Source: Acinetobacter terrestris
Lineage (GTDB): Bacteria > Pseudomonadota > Gammaproteobacteria > Pseudomonadales > Moraxellaceae
Length of the DNA: 64,000 nucleotides
Reading direction: 5' to 3'
Assembly (NCBI RefSeq): GCF_004331155.1
Contig: NZ_SJNZ01000007.1
Span: 62,001 to 126,000, forward strand
Below the pieces are notes generated by a model. The model was not told the origin of the DNA. It saw nothing but the letters and a program-made list of their open reading frames with translations, and ran no database searches. Shown here in pieces: positions 1 to 9,599 of the stretch. Position numbers and translations under genes: made by a program. How positions within the stretch are numbered: position 1 is the first letter of the stretch; each line of letters begins with the position of its first letter.

Positions 1-805
<805 letters not shown>

Positions 806-926
806 TCAATGCTCCTGTAAAAGTGAAGCACCATTCTAATCATTGAATATGAACCTGATTTAAAGCTGGCGTTTCAAAAGGGGCGGAAATTGCAGCCTTT
901 TTGTATCCAGCTTTTGACTTATCCAT

Positions 927-955
927 AAAAAAACGCACCTTGAGATGCGTTTTTT
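927..955 (-). terminator. Rho-independent terminator downstream of rph
   Basis: The arms AAAAAACGCA (928-937) and TGCGTTTTTT (946-955) form a stem with an 8-base loop. Read on the minus strand it follows the rph stop by about 20 bases and ends in a U run. Its symmetry means it could work in both directions. Confidence 0.8.
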
Positions 956-974
956 GTATCTTTAAATAAACAAC

Positions 975-1691
975 TTACCAGCCTAAAGCTTTCTGTTGTT
1001 TTTTAATCAATTCTTGAATGCCTTTTTCAGCCAATTCAAGCATCTCGTTACACTGTGCACGGGTAAATGGTTTGTCTTCGGCAGTACCTTGCAGTTCGAT
1101 GAACTCACCCGCTTGGGTCATCACCACATTCAAGTCAGTTTGGCAGTTTGAATCTTCTTCATAACAAAGATCGAGTAACGCTTCGTCCTGGTACATACCT
1201 ACAGAAATCGCAGCCACCAAGCCTTTAAGCGGATCTTGCTTAATTTTCTTTTTCTCAAGCAATACGTTCATCGCATCAATGAGCGCTACGGCTGCACCGG
1301 TAATAGAAGCGGTACGTGTACCACCATCTGCCTGAATCACATCACAGTCGATGGTAATGGTATTTTCACCGAGTTTTTTCAAATCGACCATGGCACGCAA
1401 GCTACGACCAATCAGACGTTGAATCTCTTGAGTACGGCCACTCTGTTTACCACGAGCGGCTTCACGGTCACTACGGGTATGGGTTGAACGTGGCAACATA
1501 CCGTATTCAGCGGTTACCCAGCCTTGCCCCTTGCCTTTAAGGAAACGTGGTACTGAATTATCAATACTTGCAGTACAAAGAACTTTAGTATGACCAAATT
1601 CAATCAATACTGAACCTTCCGCATAACGCGTATAGTTACGGGTAATTTTTACGTCACGTAATTGATCTAAAGTACGTTGGTCGATACGCAT
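975..1691 (-). CDS. rph: Ribonuclease PH
   Basis: Phosphorolytic 3'-5' exoribonuclease that trims tRNA 3' ends. The product from the chosen start is 238 residues, the usual family length, beginning [12 protein letters not shown]. Typical segments are [23 protein letters not shown] and the [13 protein letters not shown] helix, with the [15 protein letters not shown] phosphate-site region. An upstream in-frame ATG (1718) would add nine residues unlike the family, so the start at 1691 is preferred. It stands alone, with a terminator after it and the desaturase gene upstream in the same direction. Confidence 0.95.
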   Translation of the reverse strand: MRIDQRTLDQLRDVKITRNYTRYAEGSVLIEFGHTKVLCTASIDNSVPRFLKGKGQGWVTAEYGMLPRSTHTRSDREAARGKQSGRTQEIQRLIGRSLRAMVDLKKLGENTITIDCDVIQADGGTRTASITGAAVALIDAMNVLLEKKKIKQDPLKGLVAAISVGMYQDEALLDLCYEEDSNCQTDLNVVMTQAGEFIELQGTAEDKPFTRAQCNEMLELAEKGIQELIKKQQKALGW

Positions 1692-1864
1692 AATGGGTTC
1701 TCTTTGGCTAAAATTCATTGCGGCCTAGTATAACAGAAGCCAGCTTGAAGGTTTTGCCGGTCGACTATCGATTGACAAAAAGCATAAAATCAAGCCGCTT
1801 CTATTTAGCCACCAGTTAAATGAGGCCCCATTATATGCGACCTCAAATTTAACTTTCTTCAGCT

Positions 1865-3010
1865 TTAAAAGCTGAATAAGGTTTTTAACTTCTGTTTGGA
1901 TTGCGCAACCGATGCTGTCCAGGAATTCGGTAAAGAACATTTGGCTAAACGCACCCAGACACTGCCAAACTGTTTCATGAAACTGGCTTCGTTATAGTTA
2001 ATGCCATACTCTGCACACAGGGCACGAATTTTCGGTGCCACTTCTGCATAACGATTGGCAGGCATGTCCGGGAATAAATGGTGTTCAATTTGATGGCTCA
2101 AATTACCACTTAAAATATGCAGCCATTCTGTGCCGGTAAAATTACTCGATCCGCGAATTTGGCGTAAATACCATTCAGCACGGGTTTCAGTTTCAGTAAT
2201 ATCTGGTTCAAAGGTTTCTGCATCTTCAGTGAAATGACCATTAAAAATCACCGCCGATGCCCATAAACTACGAATCACGTTGGCCACGGCGTTACCTGCA
2301 AATACCGGGATGGCATTTGGACCGGCAATGAGCGGGAAAAACACATAATCTTTAGCCACCTGACGCACAGCTTTTTTACGGAATTTCGCTGAGTCGATCC
2401 AAACCTCTTTCCAGGTTTTGGTTTTATAGGCAATCACATCTTCCAAATGCAGGTTTTGTAAGCCCACATACCATTCAAAAAACACCATCAATTGAATCGC
2501 TAAAGGAATATTGAATAAAAAACGCGGTTCCCATTTTTGCGATTCGCTGACACGAATTAAGCCATAGCCGACATCATGGTCTTTGCCGACAATATTGGTG
2601 TAAGTATGGTGAATATAGTTGTGTGTGTATTTCCAGTCATCGCCTGTCGCCATGGTATCCCAGTCATAATTGGCACCGTTCAGGTTCGGGTCATTGAGCC
2701 AGTCAAACTGACCATGCATCACGTTATGACCCAGTTCCATATTTTCAACGATTTTAGACAGACCCAATAAACCGGTGCCTAATAACCATACCGGTGGAAT
2801 CCAGCCACCAAACATCAACATGCCGCGTGACGCAATTTCGCTATAACGGACAAAATCGCGAATTTTATAAATGTATTGGGCATCTTGCTCGCCAATACTA
2901 TCCATAATGTCACGGCGGATGGCATCGATTTTTTGCCCCAATTCAGCAATTTGTTCAGCACTTAAATGTTTTGATTTACTATTTTCTGGAAACTTAACTG
3001 ACATATTCAT
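1865..3010 (-). CDS. Membrane fatty-acid desaturase, DesB-like (acyl-CoA/acyl-lipid delta-9 type)
   Basis: A 381-residue di-iron desaturase carrying the three histidine boxes: HNVMH at 95-99, HNYIHH at 130-135 and HQIEHH at 306-311, with hydrophobic spans between. It probably introduces a double bond into long acyl chains to tune membrane fluidity. The start has a GGAG site about 8 bases upstream. It lies 80 bp after a flavin/2Fe-2S reductase that would supply electrons, and a TetR gene is divergent; this matches the desC-desB/desT arrangement of Pseudomonas. The stop codon lies in a near-perfect inverted repeat (1858-1876) lacking a clear U tract. Confidence 0.9.
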   Translation of the reverse strand: MNMSVKFPENSKSKHLSAEQIAELGQKIDAIRRDIMDSIGEQDAQYIYKIRDFVRYSEIASRGMLMFGGWIPPVWLLGTGLLGLSKIVENMELGHNVMHGQFDWLNDPNLNGANYDWDTMATGDDWKYTHNYIHHTYTNIVGKDHDVGYGLIRVSESQKWEPRFLFNIPLAIQLMVFFEWYVGLQNLHLEDVIAYKTKTWKEVWIDSAKFRKKAVRQVAKDYVFFPLIAGPNAIPVFAGNAVANVIRSLWASAVIFNGHFTEDAETFEPDITETETRAEWYLRQIRGSSNFTGTEWLHILSGNLSHQIEHHLFPDMPANRYAEVAPKIRALCAEYGINYNEASFMKQFGSVWVRLAKCSLPNSWTASVAQSKQKLKTLFSF

Positions 3011-3090
3011 TGTTTTTCTCCAAAGCGGAAATCAGGCACTGCTTTTATTCAAAATGCGAGATGTCGCTTAACTGCCTAAAATTATTGTAT

Positions 3091-4113
3091 TTAGAGGTTG
3101 ATCAAGACCGGACTAACGGCTTGGCTAATACACAACTTAATTTGAGTATTGCTATCGTGGTCGATTTCACCGGTCAGCAGATTTTTGGTAGAACCGCTGA
3201 CTTTAGTACAGGTACAGGTATTGCAAATACCCATACGACAGCCATGTGCCGGCTTCAACCCTGCCTGTTCAGCACTTTCAAGCAAATTGGTTTTTGCTGC
3301 AAACTCTTGTTGTGCACGTAAGAATACCACCGGTTGCACAGTTGCATTTTCATCAACAACCACTTGAAAGTATTCCTGTTTTAATTGATTAGCAATACCC
3401 AGCTGTTGGTAAATCTGATTCAGGCTTTGCATCATGCCCTTGGCACCACAGGCATAGCTTTGGCGTTGCCCGAAATCTGCAACTGTACTTTCAAGCAGTT
3501 CTACACTTAAATGTTGTTTCTGTACAAGTGTATTGAAATGATGATAATTGAACTGTGAATATTGTTCAGATAATTGCTGTAATTCGGTATGAAAAGCGTC
3601 ATCACGGGTAAAATAAATCAGGTCAATTTGGCTGACTTTTTGAGTAAGGGCCTGTTGCAATAGCGAATAAATCGCGGTGATGCCACTTCCTGACGCCAGT
3701 AATAAAATAGAATCTTGAGATGAATTTAAGCTGAAATCGCCCTGAACTTGAGAAATTTCCACCACACTGCCCACGGCCAAATGGGTTAAGGCATTGGAAA
3801 CTTTACCCTGACGTTTCACCGCAATCACGATGTTGCCGGTCTCGGTAATTTTCACAATGGAATAACTGCGTTGCTGACGAACACCTGCAATCACTAAAGT
3901 CACTAAAATACTGTGTCCAGCACGAAACGCTTTTGCATGAAAATTATGATTTGGCTGTAGCTGAATCTGATAAAAGTCTGCGCTCAACATGTGTACGTCA
4001 ACAATACTGGCTTTGACTTTTTTCCATGCCCAAACTGGATTCACTTTTTCAGCAATAAAATCGACGAAATCTTCTCGGATCCATTGCGGTTGGTACTGCA
4101 TCACATGACTCAT
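3091..4113 (-). CDS. Ferredoxin-NAD(P) reductase-type electron donor with C-terminal 2Fe-2S domain, DesC-like
   Basis: A 340-residue flavoprotein: FAD-binding beta-barrel with RSYS at 82-85, NAD(P)-binding domain with GSGIT around 142-146, and a C-terminal plant-type ferredoxin domain whose ligands are C292, C297, C300 and C328. It would pass electrons from NAD(P)H through FAD and the cluster to the adjacent desaturase. It is the promoter-proximal gene of the pair and faces the TetR gene across an intergenic region with three operator-like palindromes. Confidence 0.9.
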   Translation of the reverse strand: MSHVMQYQPQWIREDFVDFIAEKVNPVWAWKKVKASIVDVHMLSADFYQIQLQPNHNFHAKAFRAGHSILVTLVIAGVRQQRSYSIVKITETGNIVIAVKRQGKVSNALTHLAVGSVVEISQVQGDFSLNSSQDSILLLASGSGITAIYSLLQQALTQKVSQIDLIYFTRDDAFHTELQQLSEQYSQFNYHHFNTLVQKQHLSVELLESTVADFGQRQSYACGAKGMMQSLNQIYQQLGIANQLKQEYFQVVVDENATVQPVVFLRAQQEFAAKTNLLESAEQAGLKPAHGCRMGICNTCTCTKVSGSTKNLLTGEIDHDSNTQIKLCISQAVSPVLINL

Positions 4114-4153
4114 ATGAGGTTCCTCTTTTTTATTGCTGGTTATTTATTTGAGT

Positions 4154-4165
4154 GAACAGGTGTTC
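4154..4165. promoter_or_regulatory. Operator-like palindrome 1 of the desaturase promoter
   Basis: GAACAGGTGTTC is a perfect 12-bp inverted repeat with the same AACA-NN-TGTT type core as two further palindromes downstream. It lies 41-52 bp before the reductase start, a position suited to repression by the divergently encoded TetR protein. That this TetR binds it is inferred. Confidence 0.55.
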
Positions 4166-4169
4166 TTAC

Positions 4170-4187
4170 AGTGAACACTTGTACACT
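4170..4187. promoter_or_regulatory. Operator-like palindrome 2 of the desaturase promoter
   Basis: AGTGAACACTTGTACACT reads AGTGWACA-NN-TGTWCACT, an 18-bp palindrome with one mismatched pair per arm apart from the centre. It resembles the AGTGAAC-type operators of DesT/FabT-like TetR regulators and is the best candidate for the primary site. Confidence 0.6.
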
Positions 4188-4203
4188 ATAATTATTTTTT
4201 AGT

Positions 4204-4225
4204 TCAGTCAACACATGTTCACTGA
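4204..4225. promoter_or_regulatory. Operator-like palindrome 3 of the desaturase promoter
   Basis: A 22-bp interrupted palindrome, TCAGT-S-AACA-NN-TGTT-S-ACTGA, nearer the TetR gene (start 4289). It shares the AACA-NN-TGTT core with the other two, suggesting both divergent promoters are controlled by the same protein, including autoregulation. Confidence 0.55.
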
Positions 4226-4288
4226 CATTCGTCGTTTAATTTGTTTTTTTTTGATAGACTTCATGCAGAATTTTTTTAGGGTAACCGA

Positions 4289-4945
4289 ATGTCGATCCGG
4301 GATGAGCGTAAACAACAAAGCCGCCAAGCACTTTTGGATGCCGCGCTTGCTTTAAGCACGTCTGGACGTTCTTTTAGTAGCATCAGCTTGCGCGAAATCG
4401 CCCGTCATGTAGGTCTCGTACCGACTGCCTTCTATCGTCATTTTCAAGACATGAATGAGCTGGGGCTGGAACTGGTCGATCAGGTGGCCCTGCATTTAAA
4501 AGGCATTTTGCATCAGCTTGGACAAGCCTATATCTACCAACCCAATACCAAAGCGAAAATCAGTCTCGACCTGTTTTTTCAGGCGGTTGAGCATAATCCT
4601 GAACCGTGGGTCTTTATGATTGCCGAGCGCTGGGGTGGATCAGAAGTGATTCGTCAGGCCATTGCCCGGGAAATTAATTTTTTAATTGAAGACTTGGCCA
4701 ATGATTTATGCAAAATGGAAACGGTACAGCACATCCGCAATCTACAAGACCTTCAAATTATTTCCAATATTTTAATTAATTTATCCTTTACCTGGGCGAT
4801 GAGCTGGATGGACATCAATCGTCACTATCAGGCAGAACAACGGACAGAACAACAAATACAATTTAAGCTGCAAACCATTACCCAGGTGCATGTGATTTTC
4901 CGTGGCATCTCGAACTGGGATACGTCAAAGACAATGGCTGAATAA
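4289..4945 (+). CDS. TetR-family repressor, DesT-like regulator of fatty-acid desaturation
   Basis: A 218-residue protein with an N-terminal helix-turn-helix (LREIARHVGLVPTAFYRHF, about 34-52) and an all-helical ligand domain. The FABT/DesT branch senses acyl-CoA composition and adjusts desaturase expression. Its divergent position, facing the reductase-desaturase pair with three palindromes between, supports the same job here. The ligand itself is inferred from the family, not visible. A strong terminator follows. Confidence 0.85.
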   Translation: MSIRDERKQQSRQALLDAALALSTSGRSFSSISLREIARHVGLVPTAFYRHFQDMNELGLELVDQVALHLKGILHQLGQAYIYQPNTKAKISLDLFFQAVEHNPEPWVFMIAERWGGSEVIRQAIAREINFLIEDLANDLCKMETVQHIRNLQDLQIISNILINLSFTWAMSWMDINRHYQAEQRTEQQIQFKLQTITQVHVIFRGISNWDTSKTMAE

Positions 4946-4997
4946 TTCACTAAAAATAAAACGTAAAAAAACCGCAGCTATTGCGCAACGCTGATCA

Positions 4998-5032
4998 GCT
5001 AAGGATTTTTTCAACAAAATCCTTAGCTTTTT
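4998..5032 (+). terminator. Rho-independent terminator after the TetR gene
   Basis: GCTAAGGATTTT (4998-5009) pairs with AAAATCCTTAGC (5016-5027), a 12-bp perfect stem, followed by a short T run. It sits about 50 bp past the TetR stop. Confidence 0.8.
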
Positions 5033-5120
5033 GACCATTCGCGACGGAGTCTTACCACTTTCAAGCAAATGTTTGGAGCTTGTTTATTCTTTTGTTTCGC
5101 CAAAAGAACCAAAAACATTT

Positions 5121-5209
5121 GTCATCCGCAAAACCTGTTCACTTTCTGCACTTAAAATAACTTTGTGCAAAACAGCCCTTTTTTAAATACCGCGCAGGTT
5201 GCGGATGAC
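5121..5209. repeat. Long interrupted inverted repeat, possible dispersed element
   Basis: GTCATCCGCA-aa-ACCTG (5121-5137) is the reverse complement of CAGGT-TGCGGATGAC (5195-5209): 15 paired bases with a two-base bulge and a 57-base loop. Just upstream is a second self-complementary segment, CTTTTG-tttcgc-CAAAAG, near 5092-5109. The composition is unlike the flanking terminators. It may be a copy of an interspersed repeat or a structured RNA; nothing in the window decides. Confidence 0.4.
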
Positions 5210-5240
5210 ATGTCCGCGTATCGAACATTATCTGGAATTT

Positions 5241-5280
5241 AAAAAAGAAAAGGCCAGTCAATTTCTTAACTGACTGGCAT
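5241..5280 (-). terminator. Rho-independent terminator of dsbA
   Basis: On the minus strand GCCAGTCA (5278-5271) pairs with TGACTGGC (5260-5253) around a 10-base loop and is followed by a T-rich tract (CTTTTCTTTTTT). It lies about 35 bp after the dsbA stop. Confidence 0.8.
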
Positions 5281-5315
5281 TAACAACAATTGCGGGTTTT
5301 TTTAGCGCATAAAAC

Positions 5316-5933
5316 TTATTTGGCTTTACGCTCTTTTTCCACCAAATAACTCACCACTTGCGTCACTTTGGCATCTTCACCTTGAACCACATATTTACCA
5401 TTCACCACCACCGCAGGAACACCGCTCAGCTGGTATTGCTGTGCCAGTTTCTTCGATTGCGCCACTTTTGAGGTAATCGCGAATGAATTAAACATGCTGT
5501 TAAATTTGGCTTCAGGCACACCATATTTCACAAAGAATTTTGCTTGTGATTTCTGGTCAAAAATCTGTTGACCCCCTGCATGAATGGCATGGAATAAAGG
5601 CAAGTGAGTTCTCTTGCGAACGCCTAATGCTTCAGACACATAATAACCGCGCGCACCTTGTTCCCAAACTGGATTCATCGCAGCAGGTGTGCGCACAAAG
5701 TTGACATCTTTAGGAATTTTTTTCAGCCAAGCCTGCATATGTGGCTCTAGTGTAAAGCAGTGTGGGCAACCGTACCAAAAGAACTCACGTACTTCAATTT
5801 TGCCAGGAACATCAACTTTACCCGGCTTGGCAACCACGGTGTAATCTTTACCTGCAACAAAATTGGCAGCCATTGCCGTGCCTGAACAGGCAAAAATAGC
5901 AGTAGCAAGACCACCTAAAAGGAATTTTTTCAT
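5316..5933 (-). CDS. dsbA: Periplasmic thiol:disulfide oxidoreductase DsbA
   Basis: Introduces disulfide bonds into exported proteins. The 205-residue product starts with a signal peptide ending AMA (about residue 22), followed by the thioredoxin-fold with active site C56-P-H-C59 inside FFWYGCPHCF and a cis-proline loop SGVPAVVVNG. Length and order fit the gammaproteobacterial family. It is monocistronic with its own terminator and is divergent from ubiG. The Csu-like pilins later in the window carry cysteines and would be plausible clients. Confidence 0.94.
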   Translation of the reverse strand: MKKFLLGGLATAIFACSGTAMAANFVAGKDYTVVAKPGKVDVPGKIEVREFFWYGCPHCFTLEPHMQAWLKKIPKDVNFVRTPAAMNPVWEQGARGYYVSEALGVRKRTHLPLFHAIHAGGQQIFDQKSQAKFFVKYGVPEAKFNSMFNSFAITSKVAQSKKLAQQYQLSGVPAVVVNGKYVVQGEDAKVTQVVSYLVEKERKAK

Positions 5934-6114
5934 TGAACTTATTGTCCTCTAAATCGTTATGATTAATTTATACGATGACTATAAATCAATTATGCCGAAT
6001 TCGTTTTCATTCTGTGAACTTTTTTACAGCTTTTATCGCTTTTTTGAGAATAAACGCTACACTAAGCCCCTATAACTTTTTTTAAAATATAACCACTTGA
6101 TTGAGGTGATACCG

Positions 6115-6831
6115 ATGTCGCAATTGAATGTTGATCCACAAGAAATTGCCAAATTTGAAGCGTTCGCAGCCATATGGTGGGATCAGCATTCTGAGTTCCG
6201 TCCACTGCATCAGATTAACCCTTTACGCTTAAATTGGATTGATGAACATTCAGGTGGCATTAGCGGTAAAAAAGTCCTTGATGTCGGCTGCGGTGGCGGG
6301 ATCTTGTCGGAAAGCATGGCACGTCGTGGTGCAAATGTTTTGGGGATCGACATGGGCGAAGCACCCTTAAATGTGGCGCGTATCCATGCAGAACAAGAAG
6401 GCGTTGAAAATATTGAATATCGCCAGGTTCCAGTAGAACAGTTGGCAGAAGAACAAGCCGGACAATATGACGTGGTCACTTGCATGGAAATGCTTGAGCA
6501 TGTACCCGATCCGGCATCGATTATTCAGGCTTGCCAAAAGTTGGTCAAACCGGGTGGTCATGTGTTCTTCTCGACCATTAACCGGAATCCAAAATCTTAT
6601 TTATTTGCGATTATTGGCGCGGAATATGTACTGCGTATGCTGGCCAAAGGCACGCATGATTATCATAAATTCATCAAGCCTTCTGAACTTGCACATGACA
6701 TCCGTAGTGCCGGCTTAAAACTCAAAGACATGACTGGTTTGCATTTCAACCCGATTACCAAACGTTATTGGCTGGCACCGAATGTCGATGTGAACTACAT
6801 GGTTTACACGGTAAAAGAAGGTGCTGAATGA
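6115..6831 (+). CDS. ubiG: Ubiquinone biosynthesis O-methyltransferase UbiG
   Basis: SAM-dependent O-methyltransferase acting twice in ubiquinone synthesis. The 238-residue product has the SAM-binding motif [15 protein letters not shown] and the C-terminal [11 protein letters not shown] segment typical of UbiG. The ATG at 6115 is chosen because GAGGTGAT lies 6-7 bases before it; an in-frame TTG at 6097 would only add six residues. It overlaps the next gene by four bases (ATGA), so the two are translationally coupled. Confidence 0.94.
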   Translation: MSQLNVDPQEIAKFEAFAAIWWDQHSEFRPLHQINPLRLNWIDEHSGGISGKKVLDVGCGGGILSESMARRGANVLGIDMGEAPLNVARIHAEQEGVENIEYRQVPVEQLAEEQAGQYDVVTCMEMLEHVPDPASIIQACQKLVKPGGHVFFSTINRNPKSYLFAIIGAEYVLRMLAKGTHDYHKFIKPSELAHDIRSAGLKLKDMTGLHFNPITKRYWLAPNVDVNYMVYTVKEGAE

Positions 6832-7526
6832 AAGCGGTACTGTTTGACCTAGATGGCACCCTGATAGACACCGCTGCCGACTTTATTCGCATTATTCAGG
6901 ACATGTGCCGCGATAAACAATGTGAAGCGGTTGCTGCAGATTTGATTCGCACCCAGGTCTCTGAAGGCGCACGTGCCATGGTGAAACTGGTCTATCCGGA
7001 ACTGGAGGTGGAAGACCCGGTTTTCCTTGCCCACCGTCAGCGTTTTCTGGACCTGTATGGTGAAGATATTGCAGTCGATACCGACCTGTTCGAAGGCATG
7101 TATCCGCTGCTTGAAGAACTGGAAAGCCAGGATATTCCTTGGGGTATAGTCACCAATAAGCCTCGCTGGTTAAGCGAGTCCTTGCTTAAGGCGCTGAACC
7201 TGACTGAGCGCTGTGCGGTTCTGGTGTGTCCTGAAGATGTCAGCAAAACCAAACCCGATCCTGAACCGATGTATCTGGCAGCCAAGCAAATTCAGCTTCA
7301 GCCAGAAGACTGTATCTATGTCGGTGATCATCCGCGTGACATTGATGCCGGCCGTAACGCAAATATGTACACCATCTTGGCGGGCTATGGTTATTTACCA
7401 TTGCAACACAAAGATGACTTAACAGCCTGGCACGCTGATTGTATAGTCAACACAGTTGCCGAATTGCATCAAGTGATTAATCAGCTGGTCTCAGCAACGC
7501 AACATAATAATTCTCTGATTTCATAA
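6828..7526 (+). CDS. mupP: HAD-family sugar phosphatase, MupP-type (MurNAc-6-phosphate phosphatase), formerly called Gph
   Basis: A 232-residue HAD hydrolase: FDLDGTLID with nucleophile D7 and acid D9, the Thr motif VTNKPRW, a lysine in SKTKPDPEP, and the terminal [10 protein letters not shown] acid pair. It is often annotated as phosphoglycolate phosphatase, but the ubiG-HAD-yciK order is that of the Pseudomonas gene shown to encode MupP, which dephosphorylates MurNAc-6-P in cell-wall recycling. The MupP assignment rests on this context; the phosphatase class is certain. Confidence 0.85.
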   Translation: MKAVLFDLDGTLIDTAADFIRIIQDMCRDKQCEAVAADLIRTQVSEGARAMVKLVYPELEVEDPVFLAHRQRFLDLYGEDIAVDTDLFEGMYPLLEELESQDIPWGIVTNKPRWLSESLLKALNLTERCAVLVCPEDVSKTKPDPEPMYLAAKQIQLQPEDCIYVGDHPRDIDAGRNANMYTILAGYGYLPLQHKDDLTAWHADCIVNTVAELHQVINQLVSATQHNNSLIS

Positions 7527-7559
7527 CGACATAACAATATATAAACGAGGAGGTATGCA

Positions 7560-8306
7560 ATGAAATATTCAGAATATCACCCTCGCCCCGATCTGTTAAA
7601 AGATCGCATTATCCTGATTACAGGTGCGGGCGATGGTATTGGTCGTGCAGCTGCAATTAGCTATGCCCTGCATGGGGCAACAGTGGTACTGCATGGGCGC
7701 ACCCTCAATAAGCTTGAAGTCATTTATGATGAAATTGAAAGCCTAGGTGCGCCGCAACCGGCTATTCTGCCTTTGCAACTCTCCAGCGCCTCTCCTCGAG
7801 ACTATGAGTTACTGGTCGATACTTTAGATAAACAGTTTGGTCGCCTGGATGGCATTTTGCACAATGCCGGTATTCTGGGTGAACGCACAGAACTTGCCCA
7901 TTATCCGGTCGATGTCTGGGATGATGTGATGGCAGTGAATCTGCGTGCGCCATTTTTACTCACGCAAGAACTGTTACCGTTGCTGCATAAATCCGAACAT
8001 GCCTCTGTGGTTTTTGCCAGTTCTGGCGTAGGCCGCGAAGCACGTGAGCGTTGGGGTGCATACTCAGTTTCTAAAATTGCCATTGAAGCGGTGAACCAGA
8101 TTTTTGCCAAAGAAAACGTCTATCCGAATGTACGTTTTAACTGCATTAATCCGGGCGCGACACGTACCGCCATGCGCGCTAAAGCCTATCCAGATGAAGA
8201 CCCAATAACCTTGGCAACACCGGAAATGATCATGCCCGCTTACCTGTATTTGATGGGTGACGACAGCTTGCATCTGAATGGTCAAAGCATTGATGCGCAG
8301 GATTAA
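7560..8306 (+). CDS. yciK: Short-chain dehydrogenase, YciK family
   Basis: A 248-residue classical SDR with Rossmann motif TGAGDGIG, the NAG strand (HNAGILGE), a catalytic serine in ASSGVG and YSVSK as the Y-x-x-x-K pair. An AGGAGG site precedes the ATG closely. The substrate of YciK proteins is not well established. It is the last gene of the ubiG-mupP-yciK unit, with 33 bp to mupP and a terminator about 15 bp after the stop. Confidence 0.88.
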   Translation: MKYSEYHPRPDLLKDRIILITGAGDGIGRAAAISYALHGATVVLHGRTLNKLEVIYDEIESLGAPQPAILPLQLSSASPRDYELLVDTLDKQFGRLDGILHNAGILGERTELAHYPVDVWDDVMAVNLRAPFLLTQELLPLLHKSEHASVVFASSGVGREARERWGAYSVSKIAIEAVNQIFAKENVYPNVRFNCINPGATRTAMRAKAYPDEDPITLATPEMIMPAYLYLMGDDSLHLNGQSIDAQD

Positions 8307-8319
8307 TCCCTAAAAGATC

Positions 8320-8345
8320 AAAAAGGGGGCCGTGCTCCCTTTTTT
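8320..8345 (+). terminator. Rho-independent terminator after yciK
   Basis: AAAAGGGGGC-cgt-GCTCCCTTTT forms a GC-rich hairpin with one mismatch, followed by a T run. It ends the ubiG-mupP-yciK unit. Confidence 0.8.
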
Positions 8346-8498
8346 ATCGTCTTTCTTTTAAAGGAAAGAAGGTTCAGATCATAAAAACTTATAAATCGTA
8401 TTTTTAAATAACTTTTACAATAATATTCGGTTTTCCAAATTAATAAAATAAGCCTATGCTCATTCTCATTGAAGAACACAGCATATGAGGAACAGGTT

Positions 8499-8654
8499 AT
8501 GGCTGATCAAACACGTAAAATTGAAATGATTCGTCGCATTAAAAACTTAAAGCTTTCAAATACATTAATTCTAGGCCTTGATGATGCCGGGCAAGCAGAA
8601 GCGATTGCCGAGGCTGTCAACTCACTTCAAAACCTTAGTGAACAATGGAACTGA
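8499..8654 (+). CDS. Small hypothetical protein, 51 residues
   Basis: Not recognised. The ATG at 8499 follows GAGGAACAGG by a suitable distance; an in-frame TTG 30 bases earlier is less likely. The peptide is soluble-looking: a basic first half (RKIEMIRRIKNLK) and an acidic, alanine-rich helical second half. It stands alone between the yciK terminator and the RcnB pair. The roughly 300 bp that follow to 8950 are A+T-rich and hold nothing I can name beyond a likely promoter for the next gene. Confidence 0.6.
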   Translation: MADQTRKIEMIRRIKNLKLSNTLILGLDDAGQAEAIAEAVNSLQNLSEQWN

Positions 8655-8950
8655 AACAATTTATTCAACAGTCGCCATCGGGCTGTTCAAGCCTTTTGGC
8701 AGGACAATTTTGAATCAATAAAATCCACCTCAAAAATTTGATACAAAGTTTTCATCAGTAGCTTGTTTTTCTGGTATTTAATATCGACTATAAAATTTCT
8801 AAAGATTTTTAAATCGTGAGATATTTCTGCATAATATCCTTATTATCTCTGCATTTTTTAATAAATGAGTGATTTATCTTCACAGTTTCTCTGCAATTTT
8901 TGCGTACATTAGCATTATTGAAATTAATAAATTTTCTATGAGGGTTCAAC

Positions 8951-9352
8951 ATGAAAAAGATTTTGACAATTTTGGCAATCTCTTTCAGTGCATTGATGGC
9001 AAACAGTGTAACCACTGCTGCACCTCACGAGAAACACGATAACCATCGTGGTTGGGATCAACCTCATCATCAGTCGAATAAGGGTCGGGATTTTCGTGAC
9101 CATGATGACGATGATCGTATGCAAGATAAGCGCCGTGGCCGTGAAGAACGCGGGGTAAAACGCCTGCAACAGCATAAATGGCAAACCGGTTATGTCATGC
9201 CGCAGCATTATCGGGGTAATGGCTATAAAGTCGACTACAAGAACCATGACTTGCCAAAACCTTCTCGTAACCAGCAGTGGTACAAAATCAATAACGACTA
9301 TATTTTAGTAGATACTGATAGTAATAATATTTTGCGTATTCAGGGTTTTTAA
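8951..9352 (+). CDS. RcnB-like periplasmic protein, copy 1
   Basis: A 133-residue exported protein: signal peptide (about 1-24), a long His/Asp/Arg-rich charged region (DHDDDDR, HHQ clusters) and the short RcnB-type C-terminal domain with SRNQQWYKINNDYILVD. RcnB of Escherichia coli helps nickel/cobalt homeostasis in the periplasm; metal binding here is plausible from the His/Asp content but not proven. AGGG precedes the ATG. A paralogue follows 250 bp downstream, each with its own terminator. Confidence 0.8.
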   Translation: MKKILTILAISFSALMANSVTTAAPHEKHDNHRGWDQPHHQSNKGRDFRDHDDDDRMQDKRRGREERGVKRLQQHKWQTGYVMPQHYRGNGYKVDYKNHDLPKPSRNQQWYKINNDYILVDTDSNNILRIQGF

Positions 9353-9374
9353 ACTTAATTTTTAAACTCTCCAT

Positions 9375-9402
9375 GCCCAAACTCCGGTTTGGGCTTTTTT
9401 TA
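9375..9402 (+). terminator. Rho-independent terminator after RcnB-like copy 1
   Basis: GCCCAAAC (9375-9382) pairs with GTTTGGGC (9387-9394) over a four-base loop, then a T7 run. Confidence 0.85.
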
Positions 9403-9599
9403 TTTTTTAAAATATTTTTTTAAAATCGTTGGTTTTAGCAGAAAGTCTTTAGCTGCAAGCTTTTCAGAATTTTCAAAATCTTCTTTTTTTCTCCATAAAC
9501 TTCACAATTCAACTATAAAGCTCTCATTTTTTATCTCTACTTTTTGGTTAATTTAGCTCTAACGAAATAAACGTTCTCTCTGAAATTTAGGTGAAAGAT

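Larger units (their letters stand above)
4946..5315. other. 370-bp gene-free stretch: two terminators and an inverted-repeat block
   Basis: Between the TetR gene and dsbA, which converge. It holds the TetR terminator (about 4998-5032), the dsbA terminator (about 5241-5280) and between them a GC-richer block with long inverted repeats (5121-5209). No open frame with a credible start and ribosome-binding site was found. Confidence 0.6.

Noticed and set aside
6828..7526. Calling the HAD gene phosphoglycolate phosphatase (gph)
   Set aside because: Sequence does not separate the two activities, but gene order fits mupP better.
8936..9247. 103-codon frame antisense to RcnB-like copy 1
   Set aside because: Mirror of a gene with clear signal peptide, ribosome-binding site and terminator.
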